A stretch of DNA of 32,985 nucleotides from Streptomyces sp. CBMA156 (GTDB lineage: Bacteria; Actinomycetota; Actinomycetes; Streptomycetales; Streptomycetaceae), in the NCBI RefSeq assembly GCF_014596515.1, contig NZ_MSJQ01000370.1:1-32985 (forward strand). The letters run 5' to 3'. This document shows positions 5,471-13,228 of the stretch, in pieces (within the stretch, counting starts at the first letter, position 1; every line of letters begins with the position of its first letter). The notes beneath the pieces are model-generated. The model saw only the letters and a list, made by a program, of their open reading frames with translations, ran no database searches and was not told the DNA's origin. The translations under genes were made by a program, and so were the position numbers.

Positions 5471-5911
5471 GCTCCGTCTTCAAACTCGCGCATGCGGGGC
5501 GTCGCGCCCCCAGCCTTCGGCCGGAGGCGCCCTGACCTCCGCCTTGCGATGCGCGCACCCCAACGCCGCCCCGCCCGCTCTCCGGGCGGACGACGGGAAT
5601 CTGAGGCCGGACCCTGGTCAGGCCTCCAGCCCGTCCGCTGCCGGGTACCCGGCAACCCGAGTGGCACGCAGCCCCGGCCGGAGCCCGGAAGCTCGCGCCC
5701 GTCGCCGGAATCACCCCGCCGCGACCGGGAGGCACGGTCGAACTGCTCTCCGCCGTTGACGCGGTGGGGGAGAAGAGGGGAGAGCCGTGTCGGACCAGGG
5801 CCAGGGCTCAACAGGACGACCTCCGCCGGTTCGGCAAAGAACCGGATCCCTTCTGCATCCCGTTCGGCAAAGACGCCGGAACGCCAGGCACACCCGCCTT
5901 ACGGTGATGCC
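5471..5911. other. Gene-free stretch (441 bp) with short repeats near its right end
   Basis: No frame here has convincing codon usage, start site and homology together. It holds GC-rich short inverted repeats. It also has a 12-base direct repeat, GTTCGGCAAAGA, at 5829-5840 and 5862-5873; the first copy lies in the imperfect palindrome CCGGTT-N8-AACCGG (5826-5845). The repeats lie 40-80 bases before the gene at 5912 and could be operator half-sites. Confidence 0.5.
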
Positions 5912-5912
5912 G
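5900..5912 (+). promoter_or_regulatory. -10 box placed for a leaderless transcript
   Basis: TACGGT (5900-5905) lies exactly 6 nt before the GTG start at 5912. No Shine-Dalgarno sequence is seen. This matches the TANNNT-N6-start pattern of actinobacterial leaderless genes. Confidence 0.5.
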
Positions 5913-6265
5913 TGAGCAACGATCCGGACGTTCCCGTTCTGCCCGTCGAGGCCTTCGAGCCCCCCTACTACGCGGCCGTCTTCACCACCGTGCGTACCCA
6001 GGAGCAGAGCGGCTACAGCGAGACCAACGAGCGCATGGAAGACCTGGTGAGGGACATCCCGGGCTATCTGGGGATGGACCACGCGCAGACACCCGGCGGG
6101 CTGTCCATCACCGTCGGGTACTTCCGTGACGCCGACGCCCTCACCGAGTGGCGGACCAACGCGGAGCACCGCGCGGCCCAGAAGCGCGGGCGGGCCGAGT
6201 GGTACGAGCGCTACACGCTGCACGTGGCGAAGGTGGAGCGGAGCCACGGGTTCGTACGGGAGTAG
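5912..6265 (+). CDS. Antibiotic biosynthesis monooxygenase (ABM)-fold protein
   Basis: This 117-aa single-domain protein is of the ABM/dimeric alpha-beta barrel type. The core reads PPYYAAVFTTVRTQEQSGY, MEDLVRDIPGYLGMDHAQT, GLSITVGYFRDADALTEWR and the closing EHRAAQKRGRAEWYERYTLHVAKVERSHGF. The ITVGYFRD…L..W pattern followed by H..A is typical of this fold. Members act as small cofactor-free oxygenases, heme-degrading enzymes or simple ligand-binding proteins, so the reaction cannot be assigned. It is cytosolic and monocistronic, ending at a hairpin at 6281. Confidence 0.85.
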   Translation: MSNDPDVPVLPVEAFEPPYYAAVFTTVRTQEQSGYSETNERMEDLVRDIPGYLGMDHAQTPGGLSITVGYFRDADALTEWRTNAEHRAAQKRGRAEWYERYTLHVAKVERSHGFVRE

Positions 6266-6280
6266 CCCCTCAGCGCCCAG

Positions 6281-6321
6281 CCGGAGCGAGAAGTCGGCCC
6301 GGCCGACTTCTCGCGCTCCGG
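6281..6321. terminator. Bidirectional terminator between convergent genes
   Basis: The inner arms GAGAAGTCGGCC and GGCCGACTTCTC pair perfectly, and the outer arms CCGGAGC and GCTCCGG add 7 bp with a 2-nt bulge. It lies between the convergent stops at 6265 and 6328 and can serve both genes. Confidence 0.8.
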
Positions 6322-6327
6322 CGTCGC

Positions 6328-6999
6328 TCAGGCCTCCGGCGCGAGCGGGGTCAGCGGCAGCGCGACCCGGCTCTCCCAGGCCTGCTCCAGCGCCTGGGTG
6401 AACGTCTCCGCGGGCTGAGCGCCCGAGACGCCCAGCCGCCGGTCCAGGACGAAGAACGGCACGCCCGTCGCCCCCATGGCGCTCGCCGTGGTCTCGTCCT
6501 CGCGCACCGCCTCCGCGTACGCCTCCGGGTCGGCCAGGACGGCCGCGGCCGCCTCGCCGTCCAGCCCGGCCCCGACTGCCAGCTCGACCAGGCGGCCCGT
6601 CTCGAAGGCTGACCGCTCCTCGGCGAAGTTCGCCCGGTACAGCGCGTCCAGCAGCTGCCCCTGCCGGCCGTGCTCCTTGGCGAAGTGCAGCAGGCGGTGC
6701 ATGTCGAAGGAGTTCGCCGCGTCGCGCCCCTCGCGCAGGTACGGCAGGCCCTCGGCGTGGGCGTTCTCGGAGATCCGGGCCTCCGCCGCCTCGGCCTGCT
6801 CCAGGCTCATCCCGTACTTGGCGGCGAGCAGCGGCACGACCGGCCGGGCCTCGTGCGGCGCCCGCGGGTCCAGCTCGAAGGAGCGGTGGACGACCTCCAC
6901 CTCCTCGCGGTGCGGGAACGCGGCCAGGGCCTGCTCGAACCGGGCCTTGCCGATGTAGCACCACGGACAGTTGATGTCGCTCCAGACCTCCACGCGCAC
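6328..6999 (-). CDS. DsbA-family oxidoreductase, FrnE-like
   Basis: This 223-aa thioredoxin-fold protein is of the DsbA/FrnE branch. The active site is NCPWCYIGK near the N-terminus (C11 and C14). It continues with the alpha-helical insert typical of FrnE and 2-hydroxychromene-2-carboxylate isomerases (AEGLPYLREG, DMHRLLHFAKEHGRQGQLLDAL) and the cis-Pro region MGATGVPFFVLDRRLGVSGAQP. There is no signal peptide, so it acts in the cytosol as a thiol-disulfide oxidoreductase or isomerase. The GTG at 6999 has AAGGAG 9 nt upstream. It is a single gene that converges with the ABM gene. Confidence 0.9.
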   Translation of the reverse strand: MRVEVWSDINCPWCYIGKARFEQALAAFPHREEVEVVHRSFELDPRAPHEARPVVPLLAAKYGMSLEQAEAAEARISENAHAEGLPYLREGRDAANSFDMHRLLHFAKEHGRQGQLLDALYRANFAEERSAFETGRLVELAVGAGLDGEAAAAVLADPEAYAEAVREDETTASAMGATGVPFFVLDRRLGVSGAQPAETFTQALEQAWESRVALPLTPLAPEA

Positions 7000-7150
7000 G
7001 GCGCCGCACTCCTTCCAGGCTCGCGCGGACCTCCCGCGCGGACGCCTACCGGAACGCCGGCGCCGACCTGGATATTTCTCACCCTGAAACATCCGGGCGC
7101 GAGGTGCGGGCGGGGCGGGCGGCGACCGCGGCCGGGCTGCGCAGCCTTCC

Positions 7151-8542
7151 TCAGAACGGCGAGAAGAGCCCCGAACCGGGGCCGCTCCGCGCAGCCTCCC
7201 ACTCCGCGCGTTCGGCGGACACCGGAGGCAGGGCCGCGATGGCCTCGGCGAAGCGGCCCTGCCTGATCAGGAGGTCGGCGAGGTCCTGGTAGGCCCGGTG
7301 GCCGGCGGACGACCGGAGCAGCCCGACGGCTTCGTCCACCCGGCCGGCCTGCTCCAGCAGCCGTGCCAGCGAGGCGTCCCACGCGTCGGGTTCCCGCTCG
7401 TTCAGGGCCTTCGCCTCGGCGATGCCCTCGTCGTGGCGGCCCGCTTCCCCGAGCAGGTAGAGCCGCTGGTGGCTCAGCTCGTCGGGGTGATCGTCGAAGT
7501 AGGCGTTGCCGAGGCCGTCCAGGAGCTCCAGCGCCTGTTCCGGGCGGCCGTCCCTGACCAGCAGATCGGTTGCCTCGTAGAGGAGGCCCACGTCGTCGTC
7601 GTGCTGGTACGCGGGCCGGCCAGCCTCGACGGCCTCGTCGATGCGCCCCTGGCGGGCCAGGAGACGCATGAGGAGCCGGCGGTGGCGCCCGGAGTCCGGT
7701 TCGACGGCCGCCCGCAGCACGGCCTCGGCCTCCTCGGTCCGCCCCAGCTCCTCCAGCTCGCTCACGAAGTGGCGCAGGGCGACGCCCTTGTACTCGCCGG
7801 TGGCGAGCTCGCGCAGCTGATCGATCCGGCCCTGGCGGGCGAGGAGTTCCGCGTACGGTGCGGCCGTGCCCGGGACCACCGGCACGTCCGCGCCCAGGGT
7901 CCGGATCGCCTCGTCCACCCGGTCCATGCGTTCCAGGACCCGGGCGTACAGGACCGGGGCCTCCTGCGGTTCGTGCCGGGGCGGGCACCCGCACGGCTCA
8001 CCGCTCACCGGGCAGCGGTCGACTGTCGTGCCGCGCCTGGCCTGCTCGGCGAGCGGGGCCAGCAGTTCCAGCACCCGTTCGTCCCGTTCCCGCCCCTCGG
8101 TCACCTCGACCAGTCTCCGCAGAACCCAGAACTCCCCGAGGTGGGGCGTGAGCACCTCGACGGCCTCGTCCGTCCGGCCGGCCTTCACCAGCAGGTCGGC
8201 GAACCACCAGCTTTGGTGCGCCGACTCCAGCCCGGCCGCGTCCGGACGCACCAGGGCCAGCCCCTCCTCGATCCGGCCCTGCCGGATCATGACCTCGGCG
8301 GACTCCCGCACGGCGTGCCACCAGCCGACCGCGACGAACGGCTCCAGGACCGTCAGGGCCCGTTCGAACTCGCCTGCCGCGCACAGCTCGTGCACCGCCG
8401 CCTCGGCGCAGAACCACTCGCCGCGCTCCTCGGCGGCTCGGATCAGCAGCTCCGACTGGCCCTGTTCCAGTAGGGACTGCACCATGCGAGGGCTGATTCC
8501 ACGGTAGTACTGGAGCTGCCACGAGAGGTCGTCGGGATCCAT
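7151..8542 (-). CDS. Tetratricopeptide-repeat protein, paralogue 1 of a tandem pair
   Basis: This 463-aa soluble protein is built of short helical hairpins of the GR.DEA…L form (for example QGRIEEGLALV at about 88-98, AGRTDEAVEVL, MDRVDEAIRTL, QGRIDEAVEAG, AGRVDEAVGLL). These resemble TPR or related helical repeats for protein binding. A cysteine cluster, C177, C184 and C186, interrupts the repeats. Residues 41-109 are almost identical to the same residues of its neighbour at 8631-9977. The ATG at 8542 has no Shine-Dalgarno but a TAGCCT box 6 nt upstream. Partner and role are unknown. Confidence 0.82.
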   Translation of the reverse strand: MDPDDLSWQLQYYRGISPRMVQSLLEQGQSELLIRAAEERGEWFCAEAAVHELCAAGEFERALTVLEPFVAVGWWHAVRESAEVMIRQGRIEEGLALVRPDAAGLESAHQSWWFADLLVKAGRTDEAVEVLTPHLGEFWVLRRLVEVTEGRERDERVLELLAPLAEQARRGTTVDRCPVSGEPCGCPPRHEPQEAPVLYARVLERMDRVDEAIRTLGADVPVVPGTAAPYAELLARQGRIDQLRELATGEYKGVALRHFVSELEELGRTEEAEAVLRAAVEPDSGRHRRLLMRLLARQGRIDEAVEAGRPAYQHDDDVGLLYEATDLLVRDGRPEQALELLDGLGNAYFDDHPDELSHQRLYLLGEAGRHDEGIAEAKALNEREPDAWDASLARLLEQAGRVDEAVGLLRSSAGHRAYQDLADLLIRQGRFAEAIAALPPVSAERAEWEAARSGPGSGLFSPF

Positions 8543-8548
8543 GAGGGC

Positions 8549-8554
8549 AGGCTA
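8549..8554 (-). promoter_or_regulatory. -10 box TAGCCT for a leaderless transcript of TPR paralogue 1
   Basis: On the minus strand TAGCCT is followed by six bases (GCCCTC) and then the ATG at 8542. The neighbouring paralogue has the same box, spacer and even the same surrounding bases. No good -35 element is visible. Confidence 0.5.
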
Positions 8555-8595
8555 GGCGGCGGCAGGGACGGGGAGCAGACCAACCCGGTCACCCT

Positions 8596-8613
8596 CTGGA
8601 TGGAAACATCCAG
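8596..8613. terminator. Short hairpin between the two TPR genes
   Basis: CTGGATG and CATCCAG form a perfect 7-bp stem around a 4-nt loop. It lies 18 bases downstream of paralogue 2's stop and 54 bases upstream of paralogue 1's start. It could be a weak terminator for the first gene or an operator for the second. Confidence 0.45.
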
Positions 8614-8630
8614 GAGAGTAGCGTTCTGCC

Positions 8631-9977
8631 TCAGCGCCGCTCCCGCGCCTCGCGCTGGGCGGACACCGTGGGGATGGCGGCGACGGCCTCGGCGTAGCGG
8701 CCGTGCCTGCTGAGGATCACGGCAATCTCCTGGTGGGCCCCGTGCTCGGTGGACGACCGGAGCAGGTCGAGGGCCTCGTCCGTCCGGCCGTCCAGATCCA
8801 GCAGCCAGGCCAGCGTGGTGTCCCACTGGCCGGGCTCCCGCACGCTCAGGGCCCGCACCTCCGTGACGCCCTCGGCATGGCGCCCGGCCTTCGCGAGCAG
8901 GCGCAGCCGGGTGTGGCGCAGCACATCGGCATGCGCGTCGGCGTACGCGGCGCCGAGGCCGTTCAGGAGCTCCAGCGCCCGTTCCGGGCGGCCCGCCTTG
9001 ATCAGCAGGTCGATCGCCTCGTGGAGGAGGTTCCCTCCGTCGTCCTCGTACGCGGGCCGTCCGGCCTCGACGGCCTCGTCGAGGCGTCCCTGGCGGGCCA
9101 GGAAGGCCATGAGGCGCCGACGGGCGGACGGGCCGCCCGCTTCGAGGGACGCGTGCAGGACGGCTTCGGCCTCCCGGACCCGCCCCTGCTCCTCCAGCAC
9201 CTCCGCGCACCGGTCGCGGGCGACGTCCGCGTGCTCGCCGGCGGCCAGCTCGCGCAGCTGGTCGATCCGGCCCTGGCCGGCGAGGAGATCCGCGTACAGC
9301 CAGGCGATGTGCGGGACGACGGGCAGGACCGGGCCCAGCAGGCGGATCGCCTCGTCCGCCCGGCCCATGCGCTCCAGGACCCGGCCGTACAGCACCAGTA
9401 CCGCCGACGGCTGGTGCAGGCACTCGCGCTGACCCCCGGCCGCGGAGCACCGGCAGTCCGCCGTGCCGCCCCGGGCGCGCTCGGCGCACGGGGTGAGCAA
9501 CTCCAGGACGCGCGCGTCACGGTGCCGCCCCCTGGTCAGATCGAGCAGTGACTCCAGGATCCAGGGCTCCCCGAGATGGGGCGTGAGCACCTCGATGGCC
9601 TCGTCCACCCGCCCGGCCTCCACCAGCGCCTCGGCGAACCAGCGGCAGTCGTGCGCCGACTCCAGCCCGGCCGCGTCCGGACGCACCAGGGCCAGTCCCT
9701 CCTCGATCCGGCCCTGCCGGATCATGATCGTGGCGGACTCCCGCACGGCGAACGGCCAGCCGACCGCGACGAACGGGTCCAGGACCGTCAGGGCCCGTTC
9801 GAACTCGCCTGCCGCGCACAGCTCACTGACCGCCACCTCGGCGCAGAACCACTCACCGCGGTCCCGGGCGGTCTCGATCAGCAGTTCCAACTGCCCCTGT
9901 CGGGCCAGGTGTTCCGCCATGGAGCCGTCTATTCCGCCGTCGAACTGCCGCTGCCAGGCGAGATCGTCAAGATTCAC
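8631..9977 (-). CDS. Tetratricopeptide-repeat protein, paralogue 2 of a tandem pair
   Basis: This 448-aa protein aligns along its whole length with the product of 7151-8542. Both start with a W.(L/R)Q segment, share GEWFCAE..V.ELCAAGEFERALTVL (from residue 41) and show the same GR.DEA repeats (about ten helical hairpins). Its cysteine cluster is C175, C177 and C186. The GTG at 9977 is inferred from the paralogue's N-terminus and from TAGCCT six bases upstream; no ribosome-binding site is seen. The pair arose by tandem duplication. Function is unknown; the repeats suggest a scaffold or regulator. Confidence 0.82.
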   Translation of the reverse strand: MNLDDLAWQRQFDGGIDGSMAEHLARQGQLELLIETARDRGEWFCAEVAVSELCAAGEFERALTVLDPFVAVGWPFAVRESATIMIRQGRIEEGLALVRPDAAGLESAHDCRWFAEALVEAGRVDEAIEVLTPHLGEPWILESLLDLTRGRHRDARVLELLTPCAERARGGTADCRCSAAGGQRECLHQPSAVLVLYGRVLERMGRADEAIRLLGPVLPVVPHIAWLYADLLAGQGRIDQLRELAAGEHADVARDRCAEVLEEQGRVREAEAVLHASLEAGGPSARRRLMAFLARQGRLDEAVEAGRPAYEDDGGNLLHEAIDLLIKAGRPERALELLNGLGAAYADAHADVLRHTRLRLLAKAGRHAEGVTEVRALSVREPGQWDTTLAWLLDLDGRTDEALDLLRSSTEHGAHQEIAVILSRHGRYAEAVAAIPTVSAQREARERR

Positions 9978-9983
9978 CAGGGC

Positions 9984-9989
9984 AGGCTA
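9984..9989 (-). promoter_or_regulatory. -10 box TAGCCT for a leaderless transcript of TPR paralogue 2
   Basis: TAGCCT lies six bases (GCCCTG) before the GTG at 9977. It is the same arrangement as at 8549-8554. Confidence 0.5.
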
Positions 9990-10179
9990 TGCGACGGTGC
10001 CGACGACCCGCCCGGAGATTTCCGGCGGATGTCCGAACCTCCGTGCCGGACGCCAACCCTGGAGCCCCCGTTCGAGCAGCCCACCCCGAGCCCGCGAGTC
10101 CGCGGGCCCGCGAGTCCCCGAGCGCCCGAGCACCCCATGAGCCGGGCCGACGGCAGTGCCGGGCATGGTGCCGGGCAGA

Positions 10180-10620
10180 TCACGCCCCGGGTGACCGGTC
10201 TTCCGCCGTCGGGTCCCAGAGCCCGGCGGCCTCGCCGCGCGCCAGGTGGTCGGCGTAGACCGAGGCCTTCCAGGCGATGAGCGAGCGGCACTCCTCCAAC
10301 TCCCGGATCCGCTCGTCGACGCGCCGCTGGTGGGCGTCCAGCAGCCGCAGCCTTTCGGCCTCGTTGCCCGGCCCCTGCCGGACCAGTTCGGCGAAGCGGC
10401 GCAGGTCGGCGAGCGGCATGCCCGACTCGCGCAGCCTGACGCAGATCTCCAGCCACCGCACGTCGAGCACGGCGTACCGCCGGCGTCCGCCCGCCGTGCG
10501 CCGCACCGGGCCGACCAGCAGCCCCTCGCGCTCGTAGAAGCGCAGGGCGTGCACGCTGAGCCCGGTGCGCCCGGCCACCTCGCCGATGGTGAGTTCCGTC
10601 GTGCCGTCCATGCCGTCCAT
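10180..10620 (-). CDS. MerR-family transcriptional regulator
   Basis: This 146-aa regulator has the MerR winged helix-turn-helix at residues 10-75 (TIGEVAGRTGLSVHALRFYEREGL, then RRTAGGRRRYAVLDVRWLE). A coiled-coil dimerisation helix follows (about 85-125, DAHQRRVDERIRELEECRSLIAWK). The C-terminal effector part is short with a single Cys, so a metal sensor is unlikely and a small-molecule or redox role is more plausible. It is divergent from the SDR gene at 10683, and their 62-bp gap holds a MerR-type promoter. ATG 10620 or 10611 could start it; TATGCT lies 8 nt before 10620, suggesting an mRNA with almost no leader. Confidence 0.9.
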   Translation of the reverse strand: MDGMDGTTELTIGEVAGRTGLSVHALRFYEREGLLVGPVRRTAGGRRRYAVLDVRWLEICVRLRESGMPLADLRRFAELVRQGPGNEAERLRLLDAHQRRVDERIRELEECRSLIAWKASVYADHLARGEAAGLWDPTAEDRSPGA

Positions 10621-10644
10621 GGCGTCAGAGCATAGGAGCGGGAC

Positions 10645-10675
10645 TTGATCTAGACCGCGCTCTACTTCCTACCGT
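10645..10675 (+). promoter_or_regulatory. MerR-type promoter and operator of the SDR gene
   Basis: TTGATC (10645-10650) and TACCGT (10670-10675) are spaced by 19 bp, the overlong spacer characteristic of MerR-activated promoters. Within the spacer, TAGA-N6-TCTA (10651-10664) with central CGCG forms the dyad. The -10 ends 7 nt before the ATG at 10683, so the SDR mRNA is probably leaderless. Confidence 0.75.
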
Positions 10676-10682
10676 CCTCGTC

Positions 10683-11657
10683 ATGACCACCAACACCACC
10701 ACCGGCACAGTCGGTTCGCCCTTCTCGGCCGTCAGCACCGCCGAGGACGTCCTGGCGGGCCTCGACCTCTCCGGCCGCACCGCCGTCGTGACCGGCGGCT
10801 ACTCCGGCCTCGGACTGGCGACCACCCGGGCGCTGACCGCCGCCGGGGCCCGGGTGATCGTCCCGGCCCGCCGCCCTGACGTCGCCCGCGGGGTACTCGG
10901 CGGCACCGGCAGCCGGGTCGTCCCGATGGACCTCGCCGACCCCGCGAGCGTCCGCGCCGCCGCCGGGCTGATCCGCGAGGCTACGGACCGGCTCGACCTG
11001 CTGCTGGCCGTCGCCGGCGTCATGGCCACGCCCGAGCGGCGCGTCGGGCCGGGCTGGGAGGGGCAGTTCGCCGCCAACCACCTCGGGCACTTCCTCCTCG
11101 CCTGCGAGCTGTACCCGCTGCTGGCCGCCGCCCCCGACGGCGCGCGCGTCGTCGTCAACAGCTCGGCCGGGCACGCCCTGACCGACATCCGCCGGCACGA
11201 TCCGCACTTCCGTACCGGCTACGACAAGTGGCTGGCGTACGGCCAGTCCAAGACCGCCAACGCCCTGTTCGCCGTGCACCTCGACGCGCTCGGCCGGGCG
11301 GACGGCGTCCGGGCGTTCGCGCTCCACCCGGGAAAGATCCTCACCGGGCTCCAGCGGGAGATGACCCGGCAGGAGCAGGTGGACCGCGGCTGGGTGGACG
11401 CGCGGGGCAGGGTGATCGGCGCGGGCTTCAAGACCCCCTCCCAGGGCGCGGCCACCGGCCTGTGGGCGGCGACCTCGCCGCTGCTCGACGGCCGCGGCGG
11501 CCTGTACCTGGAGGACTGCGAGGTCGCCCGGGTCTGCGGCCCGGACACCCCGATGGACGACGGTGGCGTCCGCCCGTACGCCGTCGACCCCGACGCGGCC
11601 GCCCGGCTCTGGGAGCTCTCCCTCGCGGCGACCGGCGCCCCGCCGATCACCCGCTGA
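10683..11657 (+). CDS. Short-chain dehydrogenase/reductase (SDR)
   Basis: This 324-aa NAD(P)-dependent oxidoreductase has a Rossmann fold. The cofactor loop is TGGYSGLG (37-44), with DLAD at 83-86, AVAG (109-112) in the NNAG position, the catalytic serine in NSSAGH (159-164) and Y186-x-x-x-K190 (YGQSK). The substrate is unknown. The size and the longer C-terminus resemble retinol dehydrogenase/WW-domain oxidoreductase-like SDRs common in actinomycetes. It is divergently transcribed from the MerR gene, which most likely activates it through the 19-bp-spacer promoter. Confidence 0.92.
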   Translation: MTTNTTTGTVGSPFSAVSTAEDVLAGLDLSGRTAVVTGGYSGLGLATTRALTAAGARVIVPARRPDVARGVLGGTGSRVVPMDLADPASVRAAAGLIREATDRLDLLLAVAGVMATPERRVGPGWEGQFAANHLGHFLLACELYPLLAAAPDGARVVVNSSAGHALTDIRRHDPHFRTGYDKWLAYGQSKTANALFAVHLDALGRADGVRAFALHPGKILTGLQREMTRQEQVDRGWVDARGRVIGAGFKTPSQGAATGLWAATSPLLDGRGGLYLEDCEVARVCGPDTPMDDGGVRPYAVDPDAAARLWELSLAATGAPPITR

Positions 11658-11664
11658 GCCGCCG

Positions 11665-12159
11665 CTACAGGCAGATCCAGCAGTACAGCCGCTCCCCGGC
11701 TGCCCGGGCCCGCCTGGCGAGGGCGATCAACTCCTCGGCGAGCGGCAGCAGATCGGACGGGTCGGCGCCGTCCCACTCCTCCGCCTCGGCCCAGCGTCCG
11801 ACCGCCTCCGGCACCCGCTCGTCGGGTATCGCGGCCAGCGCGTCCCGGGCGGCGGCGCCCAGCTCGGTGACCCACGGGCCGGTCGCCCACGGGTCGTCCT
11901 CGTCCGCGGGCCCGGACGGGCCGGGCGCCGGCGTGGCGGGCCAGACCGCCGTCTCCGTCACCAGGCCGGTCCGCCACGGCTCGCCGAGGACGACGGCCAC
12001 CAGCTGGCCGAGCACGACGTCCGGATCGACGCCCTTGGCCTCCACCCCGTCGAAGGAGCCCTCGCCGCCGAGCGGCGGCAGCCCGCCCTCCGTGAGCTCC
12101 AGCGCCCGTACGACCGTTGCCGCGTCGGCCGCCCGGAAGTAGTCGGTCAGCACACCCAT
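11665..12159 (-). CDS. Conserved actinomycete protein of unknown function (164 aa)
   Basis: The start at 12159 (MGVLTDYFRAADAATVV) has AAGGG upstream with about 8 nt spacing. The product has an N-terminal part ending FDGVEAKGVDPDVVLGQLVAVVL and a helical second half with AAIPDERVPEAVGRWAEAEEW. It ends in a helix followed by the C-terminal LYCWICL. It is soluble with no motif that I can tie to an activity. It converges with the SDR gene (7 bp between stops). Confidence 0.72.
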   Translation of the reverse strand: MGVLTDYFRAADAATVVRALELTEGGLPPLGGEGSFDGVEAKGVDPDVVLGQLVAVVLGEPWRTGLVTETAVWPATPAPGPSGPADEDDPWATGPWVTELGAAARDALAAIPDERVPEAVGRWAEAEEWDGADPSDLLPLAEELIALARRARAAGERLYCWICL

Positions 12160-12273
12160 CGCAGCCACCCTTCGTCCGTGCGCGACGTCGAAGGCCAGTG
12201 AAGCACCCGGCACTGACAGCGGAGCAGGAAGCCGGCCCGGCCGACCTCCTGCCCCACGCCGCCGACTTCCCGG

Positions 12274-12990
12274 TCAGCAGGAGATGTTGCCGCCGCCGAC
12301 GTTCGTCTGGAGGACGCCGACGAACTTCCTGAACAGGTTGATCCGGTCGTCGCGCTGGCCCGGGTTCCTGCCGTCGCACTCCAGCGCGCCGTTGATGCTG
12401 CGGATGGTCTCGCCGAAGCCCTTGTCGTTGACGATGGCGTCGTGGGAGGTCATCCGCCCGGCCCCGGTCTGGCTGTTCCAGAACCAGAGGCCGGTCTTCC
12501 AGGACACCGCCGGGTCCTTCTCGGCCTTGTACGGGTCGTGCAGCAGGTCGATGTGCAGGGCGTCGCCGGCCGCCTTGTAGTTGAAGTTCCAGCTCAGCTG
12601 GAGCGGGCCGCGCCCGTAGTACGCGGCCTGCCCGGCCGGACAGCCGTACGGCTGCGAAGTGTCGCAGTAGTGCGGGTAGTTGGCGGTGTTCTGCTCGACG
12701 ACGTACCGCAGGCCGCCGGTCTCGTGGCTGACGTTGGCGAGGAAGGCCGCCGCCTCGCGCCTGCGGGTGGCGTCGTCGCCGGTGGTGGTGAACTTCGGGT
12801 AGGCGCTCAGGGCGTCGACCAGGCCCTTGTACGTGTAGAAGCCGTTCCGGCTCGGGAACATCTGGTTGAACTGGGCCTCGCTGACCACGAAGGAGCCGGC
12901 GGCCGAGGCCGGGGCGGTCGGGCCGGCGAGGGCGAGGGTGCTCAGAACGGCGGCGGAGGCCGCCAGGGACAGGGTGCGCGGGAGCTTCAT
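12274..12990 (-). CDS. Secreted family 19 chitinase, catalytic domain only
   Basis: This 238-aa endochitinase cleaves beta-1,4-GlcNAc bonds in chitin outside the cell. A signal peptide (1-31, ending APASAA) precedes a GH19 catalytic domain of about 205 aa. The domain includes SHETGG with catalytic E90, second acid E99 in VVEQN, the substrate-binding YYGRGPLQLSWNFNY (124-138) and the closing SINGALECDG. There is no chitin-binding domain, unlike the ChiC type and like the short ChiG type. ATG 12990 has GAGGA just upstream. A DasR/chi-repeat-like element lies about 95 bp upstream, which suggests induction by chitin. Confidence 0.95.
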   Translation of the reverse strand: MKLPRTLSLAASAAVLSTLALAGPTAPASAAGSFVVSEAQFNQMFPSRNGFYTYKGLVDALSAYPKFTTTGDDATRRREAAAFLANVSHETGGLRYVVEQNTANYPHYCDTSQPYGCPAGQAAYYGRGPLQLSWNFNYKAAGDALHIDLLHDPYKAEKDPAVSWKTGLWFWNSQTGAGRMTSHDAIVNDKGFGETIRSINGALECDGRNPGQRDDRINLFRKFVGVLQTNVGGGNISC

Positions 12991-13085
12991 CGATGTCCTC
13001 GATTCCGTTGGCGGGGTGGGCACTTCGCTCGCGAAGCGGTTCGGCCATGGTGGTGGGCGCCGGCTGCCGAGCTGAAGCCCTCGGA

Positions 13086-13096
13086 GGTCCAAACCA
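13086..13096 (-). promoter_or_regulatory. DasR/chi direct-repeat-like site upstream of the chitinase
   Basis: On the minus strand the site reads TGGTTTGGACC. It fits the core TGGTYTRGACC of the DasR responsive element and 9 of 12 positions (with the following T) of the 12-bp repeat described in Streptomyces chitinase promoters (TGGTCCAGACCT). It lies 96-106 bp before the ATG. I see one good copy, not the usual pair. Confidence 0.55.
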
Positions 13097-13228
13097 CTCG
13101 TACGGGTCGTATCCGATCCAAGCGGTGGACGGGCCGCGCCGGGTTGATCATCGTGCTGCCGGTGGCACCGGATAGCCTCGTGCGGAACGGGGACGAGGCG
13201 GCGCGGGGCCACCGGGGGAGCAGGGACG

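Noticed and set aside
5492..5911. An N-terminal extension of the ABM-fold protein back to 5492
   Set aside because: The upstream translation is Arg/Pro-rich and unlike the family, whose domain starts near the GTG at 5912; a -10 box sits just before that GTG.
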